The position numbers and the translations under genes are program-made. A stretch of 64,000 bases of DNA from Adhaeribacter swui (lineage in GTDB: Bacteria > Bacteroidota > Bacteroidia > Cytophagales > Hymenobacteraceae), in assembly GCF_014217805.1 (NCBI RefSeq), contig NZ_CP055156.1, forward strand, positions 62,001-126,000, in the 5' to 3' direction. Below, one piece after another: positions 18,333 to 26,653 of this stretch (its first letter is position 1; each line of letters starts with the position of its first letter). Below the pieces are notes generated by a model that ran no database searches, was not told the DNA's origin, and was given only the letters and a program-made list of their open reading frames with translations.

Positions 18333-20621
18333 TTAGAACCCTAAGTTTATCCCAAAAATAAATTGCCGGGAATTAGGATAATTAGCTTGGTCTACTCCCA
18401 TAAACTGATCATCGTTGTTAGCGGTATTATCGCTAATTAAGCTGATGTCTGGATCGGCACCAGTGTATTTAGTGACAGTGAATAAGTTTTGGCCTTGGAT
18501 ATAAACGCGCAGGTTGTTCAGGCGGAGCTTGCTAGCGGCAGCAGCAGGCAGTTTATATCCAATTTGTAAAGTTCTCATTCTTAAGTAAGAACCTTTTTCG
18601 ATAAAGTAGTCTGTAGAAATACCAGAAGAATAAGTATCAGCAGAGCTAATGATGGGCAAACTACCACCTGGATTGGTAGGCGACCAAGAGTTTTCTAATA
18701 CCCGGGTACTAACGCCACCCACGAATCCTCTCATATCAGTAAACCATCTGGTAAAGTTATACAGGTCGTTACCGTAGTTCCAGAATATAAAGGTAGAAAT
18801 ATCAAAATTTTTGTAAGCCAAGGACAAGTTGGTACCTAACTGAAACTTAGGAATTGGATTACCAATAATAGTCCGGTCAGCATCATCAATTTTGTTATCA
18901 CCATTCTGATCTTTAAGTCTCCAGGATCCAATGGTTTTATATGGCATAGCAGGTCCGGCATCTACTTCGGCTTGGTTTTGGAAAATACCATCTCTTTGAT
19001 ATCCAAAGAAGGAAGATATTGGATAACCTTCTTGCGTAGCAATTACGTTTCCTAAACGGCTTGCTCCAATGTAAATCACTTGTCCTTTTTCAGCCATTTG
19101 TGTCAGCTCGTTTGTGTAACGGGTAAAGTTTAAGCTGGCATCATATCTAAAGTCACCGGCAAAATCACCAGTTGTTCCTAAGTTAAGATCGAAGCCTCGG
19201 TTACGCATTTGACCAATGTTGATCCGGGGCTGATCGATTTCGGCTTGTAAACCATTGCGAGGCTGACCAATTAATAAATCCTTAGTTAAAACATTATAGC
19301 CTTCTAAAGTAATCGTAAACCGGCCGTTTAGTAAAGTTGCATCAATACCTAAGTTGGTAGTTTCGGTTGTTTCCCACTTGGTAGTTAAGTTACCCTGGCG
19401 CGACTGACGGTAACCCACCGTAGCAGCGGTATTTTGGCCATTAATAGGATACCAAGATTCTCTAGGACCAGAGGCATAGGTAGAAAACTGGTTATTAGCG
19501 TCTACGTTACGTTGGCTACCCATTTGTCCCCAACCACCACGCAGCTTTAACTCTGTTAAGAAGCCCAATCCTTGCATGAAACCTTCGTCCGAGATGCGCC
19601 AGGCAGCTCCAACGGCAGGGAAAACCCCTACTCTGGATTCAGGTCCGAATTTAGAAGAAGCATCCCGACGAACCGTAGCATTAAATAAATACTTATCCCG
19701 GAAGCCATAATCCACCCGGCCAAATAAGGAATAAAGAGAAGAACGGCCGGTATTGTAAGTAGAGGTATTTCGCGTACCAGTACCAGATTGAATGGTAAGG
19801 AAATCTACTGATGTTAAATCATAATTTTGATTAGATCCAGTAATACCGCGACCGGAACCTTTAACCGCTTCTGTACCGGCTAATACTTTTACGTTATGAT
19901 TTTCACCAAACGTTTTATTATAGTTTAAAGTATTGGTCCAAGTCCAAGTGTTAAAGAAACCAAAGCTTTCTGAAAATGCATTTTGGGTTTGGTTTTCAGA
20001 ACGTTCATAGGTAGTGGAAGTATACGAATTTGAATACTCATTACTGTAATCTGTACCGAAAGATGTGCGAGCAGTTAAACCTTTTAGAATATCTACTTCG
20101 GCGAATACGTTACCAAAAATTTTATAGCCGTACCGCTTGTTGTTTCTATTACGCGTTAAGTTAGCAACGGGGCTACTACCATTACCAGATTCACCAACCC
20201 GATTACCGGCAAAACCACCATTGATATCATAGACTGGCAAATACGGCACCATCCGGTAGGCTTGTGCCCAAGCGCCACCTTCACCTGCTTCGCCGCCTCC
20301 TTGTCGGGTTTCGTAGGTTAACTGTAAGTTTTCACCTACCCGGATTCTTTTAACCGGATTAAAAGTAGTATTGGCCCGTACCGTAAAACGGTCATAGCCG
20401 GTGTTAATAATAGTACCTTCCTGGTTAAAATAATTAGCTCCTAAAGAATATGTACCTTTCTCAGAGCCTCCGGTAGCTGAAAGCTGGTGGCTTTGGATAC
20501 GAGCCGGCCGGGTAATTTCCTTGAACCAGTTAGTACCAGGGCTCGTTTTGATAATTTGATAGAAAGGAGAGTTGGGACTGATATTGTATTTACTAGGATC
20601 GGCTAACGGATCGCCAGCCAT
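18333..20621 (-). CDS. C-terminal part of frameshifted SusC (beta-barrel)
   Basis: The downstream frame covers 762 residues from an internal ATG (MAGDPLADPSKYN) to the normal SusC C-terminus (SRQFIFGINLGF with terminal aromatic residue). It has the typical barrel features of the family: QLSATGGSEKGTYSLGANYFNQEG, FGRVDYGFRDKYLFNATVRRD, LKLRGGWGQMGSQ and LRVYIQGQNLFTVTKYTGADPD. It has no signal peptide of its own, so if translated separately from the internal ATG it would stay in the cytoplasm. It overlaps the upstream frame by 19 bases. I list it because the open frame is intact, but it is best read with the upstream part as one gene. Confidence 0.8.
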   Translation of the reverse strand: MAGDPLADPSKYNISPNSPFYQIIKTSPGTNWFKEITRPARIQSHQLSATGGSEKGTYSLGANYFNQEGTIINTGYDRFTVRANTTFNPVKRIRVGENLQLTYETRQGGGEAGEGGAWAQAYRMVPYLPVYDINGGFAGNRVGESGNGSSPVANLTRNRNNKRYGYKIFGNVFAEVDILKGLTARTSFGTDYSNEYSNSYTSTTYERSENQTQNAFSESFGFFNTWTWTNTLNYNKTFGENHNVKVLAGTEAVKGSGRGITGSNQNYDLTSVDFLTIQSGTGTRNTSTYNTGRSSLYSLFGRVDYGFRDKYLFNATVRRDASSKFGPESRVGVFPAVGAAWRISDEGFMQGLGFLTELKLRGGWGQMGSQRNVDANNQFSTYASGPRESWYPINGQNTAATVGYRQSRQGNLTTKWETTETTNLGIDATLLNGRFTITLEGYNVLTKDLLIGQPRNGLQAEIDQPRINIGQMRNRGFDLNLGTTGDFAGDFRYDASLNFTRYTNELTQMAEKGQVIYIGASRLGNVIATQEGYPISSFFGYQRDGIFQNQAEVDAGPAMPYKTIGSWRLKDQNGDNKIDDADRTIIGNPIPKFQLGTNLSLAYKNFDISTFIFWNYGNDLYNFTRWFTDMRGFVGGVSTRVLENSWSPTNPGGSLPIISSADTYSSGISTDYFIEKGSYLRMRTLQIGYKLPAAAASKLRLNNLRVYIQGQNLFTVTKYTGADPDISLISDNTANNDDQFMGVDQANYPNSRQFIFGINLGF

Positions 20622-21988
20622 AACCCCCCAGAAAAGTTAGGGCTAATCACTAAATAATCAGGAACAACCGGATTAACGCCGTTACCAAATATACGTTGTC
20701 CTCTAATAACGCCTTTATCATCCGGAACACCATAAGGGGTGCCGCCATTTCTAGCAGCCGTAAACACATATTCCCCGTATTGCTGGGTATTCAGCATTTT
20801 AGGCATGGTGCTTTCGGGTATTACCTGTACACCGGCGTAGGAATCCAGCGAAATATTGGAAGTACCGGCTTTACCCCGCTTAGTGGTAACAATAATTACC
20901 CCGTTAGCCGCACGTGAGCCGTAGATAGACGCCGAAGTAGCATCTTTTAGTACCTGCAACGACTCAATATCTTGCGGGTTTAAAGAAGCCGGGCTTTCAG
21001 TTGGTACCCCATCAATTACATAAAGAGGGTCGTTGTTACCGAAAGAGGCAAAACCCCGGATACGTACTTTAGCGCCAGCCCCTGGTTGACCGCTACCGCT
21101 TACGGTTACCCCAGAAGCGCGGCCTTGTAACTGAGACTGCAGGTTAGCCGCCGGTGTTTGCAATAATTCGGTAGGCTTAACTACCGATACAGAACCAATA
21201 ATGTCCCGTTTCTTCTCAGTTGTATAACCCGTTACTACTACTTCTTCCAAGGCGGTGGCATCTTCGGCTAGGGTTACGTTAACGGCTCCTGGCCCGGTAA
21301 AAGATTTTTCCTGGGTAGTATAACCGATAAACGAGAAAACCAAAGTACCCGGCGTTTCTGGCACCGAAATGGAGTAAGTTCCTTCTGGGCTGGTTGTGGC
21401 ACCGGTAGATGTTCCTTTTAATAAAACGGTAACGCCAGGCATGCCTTCGCCGGTATCAGATACTACTTTACCGGTAATTTGCCAGGCGGGTGCTGTTTTT
21501 GCCCGGTAGTTAATTACATCGGGCCGGGTGTTTTTGTTAAAATCAACAAAGAGAATATTAAAATAATTGAGTTTTTCAGTTTCAGATTTATTGGTTGTAT
21601 TCTCAACTGTAAGATTTGCGGTATTGTCGCTGCTTACAATAGCGTAGGTTTTGCTGTTAATTTTTTCGTAGGTAAGCTCAGCGGGCAACAGTAGCTTGCC
21701 TAAGGCACTTTCCAGTTTATCAGAGTAAGCTATCTTGGATGTTTGAATGTACTTTCCTTCCAGATTTTTCTTCTCGTATAAAAAAGAAACATTGTACTCG
21801 GTTTGTAAATCTTGCAGCACTTCGGTTAGCGCGACTGTCTTTTTCAGTTCAGACCGGCTAAGTTGCTGCCCGGCAGCCTGGTTATTGGCCAGCACAATGG
21901 TTTGAGCCTGGGATTGCCCCTGCACAAAGGCCATTGCTACTGCACAACACACGCCCCGGAAAATCAACTTTGTTCGTTTTGTAGTCAT
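20603..21988 (-). CDS. N-terminal part of frameshifted SusC (signal, STN, plug)
   Basis: The upstream frame of the interrupted transporter encodes 461 residues from an ATG at 21988 (MTTKRTKLIF); a TTG at 22000 is less likely. It holds a signal peptide ending near QSQAQ, an STN domain at about 49-118 and a carboxypeptidase-regulatory-like domain (ITGKVVSDTGEGMPGVTVLLKG). It then has the SusC signature LEEVVVTGYTTEKK and most of the plug (LQGRASGVTVSGSGQPGAGAKVRIRG, SIYGSRAANGVIIVTTKRG). As it stands it lacks the whole barrel and could not form a channel. The STN domain would still reach the periplasm, so signalling to the FecR at 22047 is conceivable but speculative. Confidence 0.8.
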   Translation of the reverse strand: MTTKRTKLIFRGVCCAVAMAFVQGQSQAQTIVLANNQAAGQQLSRSELKKTVALTEVLQDLQTEYNVSFLYEKKNLEGKYIQTSKIAYSDKLESALGKLLLPAELTYEKINSKTYAIVSSDNTANLTVENTTNKSETEKLNYFNILFVDFNKNTRPDVINYRAKTAPAWQITGKVVSDTGEGMPGVTVLLKGTSTGATTSPEGTYSISVPETPGTLVFSFIGYTTQEKSFTGPGAVNVTLAEDATALEEVVVTGYTTEKKRDIIGSVSVVKPTELLQTPAANLQSQLQGRASGVTVSGSGQPGAGAKVRIRGFASFGNNDPLYVIDGVPTESPASLNPQDIESLQVLKDATSASIYGSRAANGVIIVTTKRGKAGTSNISLDSYAGVQVIPESTMPKMLNTQQYGEYVFTAARNGGTPYGVPDDKGVIRGQRIFGNGVNPVVPDYLVISPNFSGGLWLAIR

Positions 21989-22046
21989 TTTCGATAGCAA
22001 ACTTTGGTTAATGGTTTATTTGATAAATGGTGATTGGTATTTATAA

Positions 22047-23072
22047 CTATTTGCCTTTTAAAATTAAGGTATTGCCCTGGTGCGCAATATCTAACTGAAA
22101 AGACTTGGAAAGCGCTTTTAACAAAGTTTCTACATCTTCTACATACACTTCGCCGGTTAATCTTCGATCCATGAGCGTAGAATCATTAACTTCTACCTGA
22201 AAACCGTAATTATTTTCTAACAGAGTAGCAATATCCCGGATAGAAGTATCATCGAATAAAAGTTTTTTATGAATCCAGGAAGAGTAAATTAAAGGGTTTA
22301 CTTTTTTCTTCACGAATTCTTTATTATCTGCCCGCAGTTCGGCTAGTTCACCAGGCTGCATCAGCGTTGATTTTCCAGGGGCTAATTCTTGCGCGCTTAA
22401 AGCTACTTTGCCAGAGTTTAACACCACCTTTGTCCGCGATTTCCGATTATTTACATTAAACTTAGTACCGAGTACTTTAACCTCCATATCATCGGTATGC
22501 ACAATAAACCGGGCATTGCCTTGTCCGGGCTTTTTCTGAACGCTAAAAAAAGCTTCTCCTTCCAACCATACTTCCCGGTCTTTACTTATGCTCCAGTTAT
22601 CTGTTAATGTTAATTTAGAATTACTGTTTAATACCACCGTAGATTTATCAGGCAATACAATAGTGGTTGTTTCGCCGTAGCCGGTTTTATATTGCAGCTT
22701 GCCGGTAGTTTTATAATAGATAACCCCAATTATTGTTGCCAGTAATAATCCCGCCCACACAGCCACCATTTGCCTGGTAAAAAAAGGCTGCCTGGTTTCT
22801 TCCGGAGTTGAATTACCCATATTTTGATTATAAGCAATCTGCTGGGTTACGCGTAACCAGCCTGCGTCTATCATCTGCCGGGAAACCTGGTTTTTTTTAA
22901 AATTTATGCCTCGTATAATAGCTGCTGCCTCGTTGGCTAAGGAGCGTTTATGCGGATTACTGCCTAACCATGCCTCCCATTGCAATATGTCGTCCGGGTT
23001 TGTTTTATTAACCCAGTTTTTAAAGGATTCATCTTGTATAAAATCCTTCAGCTTGTATTCAGAAAATTTCAT
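22047..23072 (-). CDS. FecR-family anti-sigma factor (locus B)
   Basis: This is a 341-residue FecR-type anti-sigma factor. The N-terminal cytoplasmic part opens with YKLKDFIQDESFKNWV, matching the paralogue at 7428. A single membrane helix lies at about 102-120 (VAVWAGLLLATIIGVIYY). The FecR domain carries YGETTTIVLPDKSTVVLNSNSKL, VWLEGEAFFSVQKKPGQGNARF and TKVVLNSGKVALSAQ, and the C-terminal DUF4974-like domain carries LLENNYGFQVEVNDSTLMDRRLTGEVYVEDVETLLKALS. It is followed after 58 bp by the SusC start and is divergent from the sigma gene at 23655. All parts are intact. Confidence 0.94.
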   Translation of the reverse strand: MKFSEYKLKDFIQDESFKNWVNKTNPDDILQWEAWLGSNPHKRSLANEAAAIIRGINFKKNQVSRQMIDAGWLRVTQQIAYNQNMGNSTPEETRQPFFTRQMVAVWAGLLLATIIGVIYYKTTGKLQYKTGYGETTTIVLPDKSTVVLNSNSKLTLTDNWSISKDREVWLEGEAFFSVQKKPGQGNARFIVHTDDMEVKVLGTKFNVNNRKSRTKVVLNSGKVALSAQELAPGKSTLMQPGELAELRADNKEFVKKKVNPLIYSSWIHKKLLFDDTSIRDIATLLENNYGFQVEVNDSTLMDRRLTGEVYVEDVETLLKALSKSFQLDIAHQGNTLILKGK

Positions 23073-23654
23073 ATCTCATAAATCCACTTCTGCTATAATT
23101 TACTTTATCAGTTTGGTAAGCGAACCCCAATAACATTTATTTAGCTTAGGCTGTTGGTATGAATAGCAATTATCTTCCAAGTTTCAGCAGACCTTCAATA
23201 ACCAGATACAGCTATTTCTATTTCATACTCTCTTTTTTGTATTTTTTTAAATTTTTCTACTAAACCTTTTTATTTAAATTAACCCTATGCACTCGGTAAT
23301 TCTATAAAACTTCGTACTTAACCCTTTGGCATAAGCCTACCCAAGCCTATTATTGCAAAATTTCAGAAATAAGAATTGTTTTAGTTAATAATTGTATTGA
23401 ACCTACCCACATTTACTGCTATAATAACAAGCAACAAAGCCATTATTTTAAAATTTTTAAATTTTAACCCTTTTATTAAGATATTATTTAAAAATACAAG
23501 CTGAGGAAGCAAATAAATATAAATATGTAAAATTTTATATGCTAGAATTTGCTTATTTGTGAAGCAATAATTACTATAGTAGTAGCATTATTCGAACTTA
23601 AGGTTAGATTAAACTTTTTGCCTATTCCAAACTTTTACAATCCGTACACTTATT
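23073..23654. other. Divergent regulatory gap between fecR and ECF sigma (locus B)
   Basis: This 582-bp AT-rich stretch has no credible gene. It corresponds to the gap at 8466-8942 of locus A and must hold both divergent promoters. An AT palindrome-type run lies at 23445-23467. I see no clear sequence identity between the two gaps by eye. Confidence 0.5.
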
Positions 23655-24275
23655 ATGCATTTGGTAGTTACCCAATCAAAAGAGGATTACCTAGTAGATT
23701 ACTCCTTACAAACTGATTCTGAAATTTGGAACGATTTTAAGAAAGGCGAAGAACTTGCATTTTCTTACATTTATCACAAATTTTACAACGACTTGTATTA
23801 TTATGGAATGAAGATTACCAATGCCGATGAAATTGTACAAGATGCCATTCAAGAACTTTTTGCTTCGCTCTGGAAAAATAAAGCCCAATTAGGCTATGTG
23901 CAGGCTATTAAATTTTATTTATTAAAATCTTTACGGCGGGGCATTATCCGCCACTTAGAACGGGATAAAAAGTATTATTTACGAGCAAATATTTTTGGTA
24001 GTAACCAGCCCGATATCGCGTTTTCGGAAGAAGAAATTACTATTTTGGAAGAAACCAGCCTGGAAAAACGGCAACATATTTCTAATTTGCTTAATGCTTT
24101 ATCTAAGCGGCAAAAAGAAGTTATTTATTTAAAATATTACGAAAACCTGGAGTTTGATGAAATAGCAGAGCTGATGGCGCTTAATTACCAGTCCGTGATT
24201 AATCATATTCATAAAGCTTTTAAAAAACTGCGTCAAGACAAAGAATTTGCCCGCATTTATTTAGCCGGAAAATAA
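23655..24275 (+). CDS. ECF sigma-70 factor (locus B)
   Basis: This 206-residue ECF sigma factor has region 2 in SEIWNDFKKGEELAFSYIYHKFYNDLYYYGMKI through DAIQELFASLWKNKAQL. Region 4 is in KRQKEVIYLKYYENLEFDEIAELMALNYQSVINHIHKAFKKLR. It is paralogous to the sigma at 8943, with the same divergent position relative to fecR. It should control the fecR-susCD unit of locus B. The start is a clear ATG; upstream sequence has no Shine-Dalgarno motif. It is followed at 24322-24342 by an AT palindrome-type run and then by a convergent gene 69 bp away. Confidence 0.94.
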   Translation: MHLVVTQSKEDYLVDYSLQTDSEIWNDFKKGEELAFSYIYHKFYNDLYYYGMKITNADEIVQDAIQELFASLWKNKAQLGYVQAIKFYLLKSLRRGIIRHLERDKKYYLRANIFGSNQPDIAFSEEEITILEETSLEKRQHISNLLNALSKRQKEVIYLKYYENLEFDEIAELMALNYQSVINHIHKAFKKLRQDKEFARIYLAGK

Positions 24276-24344
24276 GGTTTAAGGTTCTACTCCTTCCGTT
24301 ACTCCGTGCGGCTTTACACTTGAAATTTTAAAAAATTTAAAAGA

Positions 24345-25376
24345 TTACTGCGGCCTCACTTTTTTGGCAAAAGCTTCCTGCGGATTTATTTCAATTAATT
24401 GCCTGATTTCGGATGGTTTAAATCCGGCTTTTTTAAGCGCTGGCAAAAAAACAGTAAACAGTGTATCGTACTGCTGAAATTTACCCCCATTCTTTTCGCC
24501 TACGTGGTACCACCCGGCATCCTGCGAGATTAAAGTTTGTTTTAAGAAACCAGCAGCTTTCATTTTTTGCAATATGGTTATATACACTGGTACATTATTG
24601 CTGTTAATACCGTCAAACTCAATCCAGGCGCCGGCTTTAGCTGCCGCTAGATGCAACTGGTTATCTTTTTCGTTTTGGGCATGCACCCAGATAAATGCTT
24701 TTCCGGAAACATTGTTTTGTTGCAAAAGCTTAATTTGAGATAAAGCCGCCTCGCCATTACCCGTGTGAGAAGCTATGGTTAAACCGGTTTTTAAATGCGT
24801 AATTGCTGCAGCCTTTACCAGATTTTGGTTTACGGTTGTTAGTGGCCCGGCATCTACACTTATTTTTATAAATCCTGGCTTAATGTTCGTTTTCTCGATT
24901 CCTTGTTCTGCTTCCGTTATCCAGCGCGAGGCTAGTTGTTCCGGCGTTTCGGTAAATGCATGCGCGGGCAAATATTTATTTTGCACAGCGCTGTAATAAC
25001 CCGTGTTGGTAAGAATGGTTAGACCGCTCGCTCTACTTAACCGTTGCAGTAATTTTACGTCGCGGCCTAAGTAGGCGGGCGTACAATCTACCAATGTTTT
25101 ACAGCCTGTTTGCTTTAGTTTCTGTAAGTAAGGCAGTACGCGCACAAAAACGTCATCTGGATTGTAACAGTTGGCATTTACCTGATCAGCGCCAATAAAA
25201 TCAACCAGTATATGTTCGTGCGGTAAAGTTATACCTAACTTATTTTTAGGAACCGCGCCGCTTACCGATATTACAAAAGCTTGTTCTTGTGCTATTACTT
25301 GATTGCTAAGGCAACTTAAAAATCCACTTATAATCAGGATTTTTGATGCAAGCAAATAGTTATTCCACAATGGCAT
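24345..25376 (-). CDS. Exported phosphotriesterase-family metal hydrolase
   Basis: This is a 343-residue member of the phosphotriesterase (PTE) amidohydrolase family. An N-terminal signal peptide ends near NQVIAQ30. The binuclear metal site is complete: H53 and H55 (PHEH), bridging K171 (GFIKISVD), H204 (IASHTGNG), H232 (IWVHAQNE) and D286 (ISQDAGW). Family members act as lactonases, phosphotriesterases or related hydrolases; the substrate cannot be told here. The signal peptide puts the enzyme in the periplasm, whereas many relatives are cytoplasmic. It lies 55 bp downstream of the serine dehydratase gene on the same strand and may share its transcript. The gap carries an AT palindrome-type run at 25381-25402. 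Confidence 0.88.
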   Translation of the reverse strand: MPLWNNYLLASKILIISGFLSCLSNQVIAQEQAFVISVSGAVPKNKLGITLPHEHILVDFIGADQVNANCYNPDDVFVRVLPYLQKLKQTGCKTLVDCTPAYLGRDVKLLQRLSRASGLTILTNTGYYSAVQNKYLPAHAFTETPEQLASRWITEAEQGIEKTNIKPGFIKISVDAGPLTTVNQNLVKAAAITHLKTGLTIASHTGNGEAALSQIKLLQQNNVSGKAFIWVHAQNEKDNQLHLAAAKAGAWIEFDGINSNNVPVYITILQKMKAAGFLKQTLISQDAGWYHVGEKNGGKFQQYDTLFTVFLPALKKAGFKPSEIRQLIEINPQEAFAKKVRPQ

Positions 25377-25431
25377 TGTTTTTTTTAAAATTTTAAATTT
25401 TGATTTTCTATAATCAAATACAAAGCCCTAA

Positions 25432-26337
25432 CTAAGGATTAGGAGTATCCGGAAGTATTTCAATATCCTGAATTAATACTTTTTTTTCGATAGCTCGTCC
25501 GGCAGGCATATTGGCTAAACCACCTAAAGCAGTTTCCTTATAACGGCTCTCCATACTCTGCCCTACTTCGCCCAGTGCTTGCACACACTGATCTACGGGT
25601 ATTACCGGATTTACGCCACTAATTGCTATTTGTGCCGAAGAAAAAGCAATAGCAGCTGCACTGGCATTACGCACAATACAAGGAACTTCTACTAAACCAG
25701 CTACCGGATCACAGATTAAACCAAGCATGCATTGAATTGTAATAGCTACAGCCGTAAATACCTGATCTATGGTACCATTTAAGCAATAAACAATAGCCCC
25801 CGCTGCCATGGCGGCAGCGCTGCCGGTTTCGGCTTGGCAACCGCCCACTGCTCCCGCTAAAGAAGCATTTTTTTCGATAATTAAAGCAATTCCGGCCGCA
25901 ATCAACAAGGCTTCGTGTATTTTACGGTCAGGCAATTGGTGCAAGTCTTGCAAAGTAGTTAAAACGCCGGGCAATATACCAGATGCACCGGCAGTTGGAG
26001 CAGCCACTACCCGCCCCATACAAGAGTTTACTTCTTTAGCCCCCATGGCTCGGGAGATTAAGGTTTTAAACTCGGGAGATAAAACTGTTACTGGGGCTTC
26101 TGCTACCTTTTTAGCGCCATTATTTACCATTCCTGACCGGGAAGTCATGTCAGCGGTAAGGCCGGTTTTTACGGCTTCTTGCATCACCTGGTAAGCACGG
26201 GCAATATTTTGCCAGATAAACTCTTCGGTGCGGCCTTTTAATTCTATTTCGTAGGCGAGTACCGGTTGATACAAGGCTTCAGCCGTTCTTACACAATGCT
26301 TCTCCCAACTTATAAAATCATTAAAGAGTAAAGCCAT
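25432..26337 (-). CDS. sdaAA: L-serine dehydratase, iron-sulfur-dependent, alpha subunit
   Basis: This 301-residue protein matches the alpha domain of [4Fe-4S] L-serine dehydratase, which deaminates serine to pyruvate and ammonia. The cluster ligands are C167 (GGCQAETGSA), C209 (GLICDPVAG) and C220 (VEVPC). Their 42- and 11-residue spacing is that of the family. Other conserved blocks are the TSRSGMVNNGAKK segment and NSCMGRVVAAPTAGASGILPG. Many species have a single chain with a beta domain in front; two-subunit forms keep a separate beta gene nearby. No beta subunit is visible in this window, so it is either elsewhere or absent. The ATG start at 26337 fits the family N-terminus. It may be co-transcribed with the phosphotriesterase-like gene downstream. 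Confidence 0.9.
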   Translation of the reverse strand: MALLFNDFISWEKHCVRTAEALYQPVLAYEIELKGRTEEFIWQNIARAYQVMQEAVKTGLTADMTSRSGMVNNGAKKVAEAPVTVLSPEFKTLISRAMGAKEVNSCMGRVVAAPTAGASGILPGVLTTLQDLHQLPDRKIHEALLIAAGIALIIEKNASLAGAVGGCQAETGSAAAMAAGAIVYCLNGTIDQVFTAVAITIQCMLGLICDPVAGLVEVPCIVRNASAAAIAFSSAQIAISGVNPVIPVDQCVQALGEVGQSMESRYKETALGGLANMPAGRAIEKKVLIQDIEILPDTPNP

Positions 26338-26605
26338 TTTGATTGATATTTTAAATTTTAAAGCAGTATAATTAATGAACGTAGGTATTAATAAAACAGC
26401 CCGGGTTTATTAATATTAAGTTTTTGAAGCTTGTTATATTACCGCAAGTCATATTGTTTTCTGCCAGATCATCGAAGCTATATAGTTGTATTTCTAATAA
26501 GTACCCTAACTAGCAAATAGTATTGGTTCCAGTAGCACTAATATAAATTAATGTTTCTGTTTAATGGTTAAATTTAAAATTCTACTTTTTATAACAGTGC
26601 ATAAA

Positions 26606-26635
26606 AAAAGGGAACCATTCATTTGGCTCCCTTTT
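26606..26635 (-). terminator. Intrinsic terminator after the malectin/T9SS gene
   Basis: Arms AAAAGGGAACC (26606-26616) and GGCTCCCTTTT (26625-26635) form an 11-bp stem with one wobble pair, placed just beyond the stop at 26654. The rest of the 26338-26653 gap shows nothing I can name beyond AT-rich sequence. Confidence 0.72.
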
Positions 26636-26653
26636 ACAATAAAAATTTAAAAA

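Larger units (their letters stand above)
18333..21988 (-). pseudogene. SusC/RagA TonB-linked transporter of locus B, split by a one-base frameshift
   Basis: Together the two overlapping frames make one full-length SusC protein (about 1220 residues). On the coding strand the upstream frame reads into a run of six G (plus-strand C at 20624-20629) and stops 18 residues after PDYLVISPN. The downstream frame resumes as GVMAGDPLADPSKYN. One extra G, or loss of two, restores a continuous protein across the junction. Either the gene is truly broken, or it is a length-variable tract, or it is a homopolymer error in the assembly. The flanking halves carry no other damage, which favours an error or a very recent event. 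Confidence 0.85.

Noticed and set aside
18333-22000. Programmed ribosomal frameshift in SusC of locus B
   Set aside because: There is no slippery heptamer plus downstream structure that I can see, and SusC proteins are not known to use one; mutation, tract variation or assembly error are simpler.
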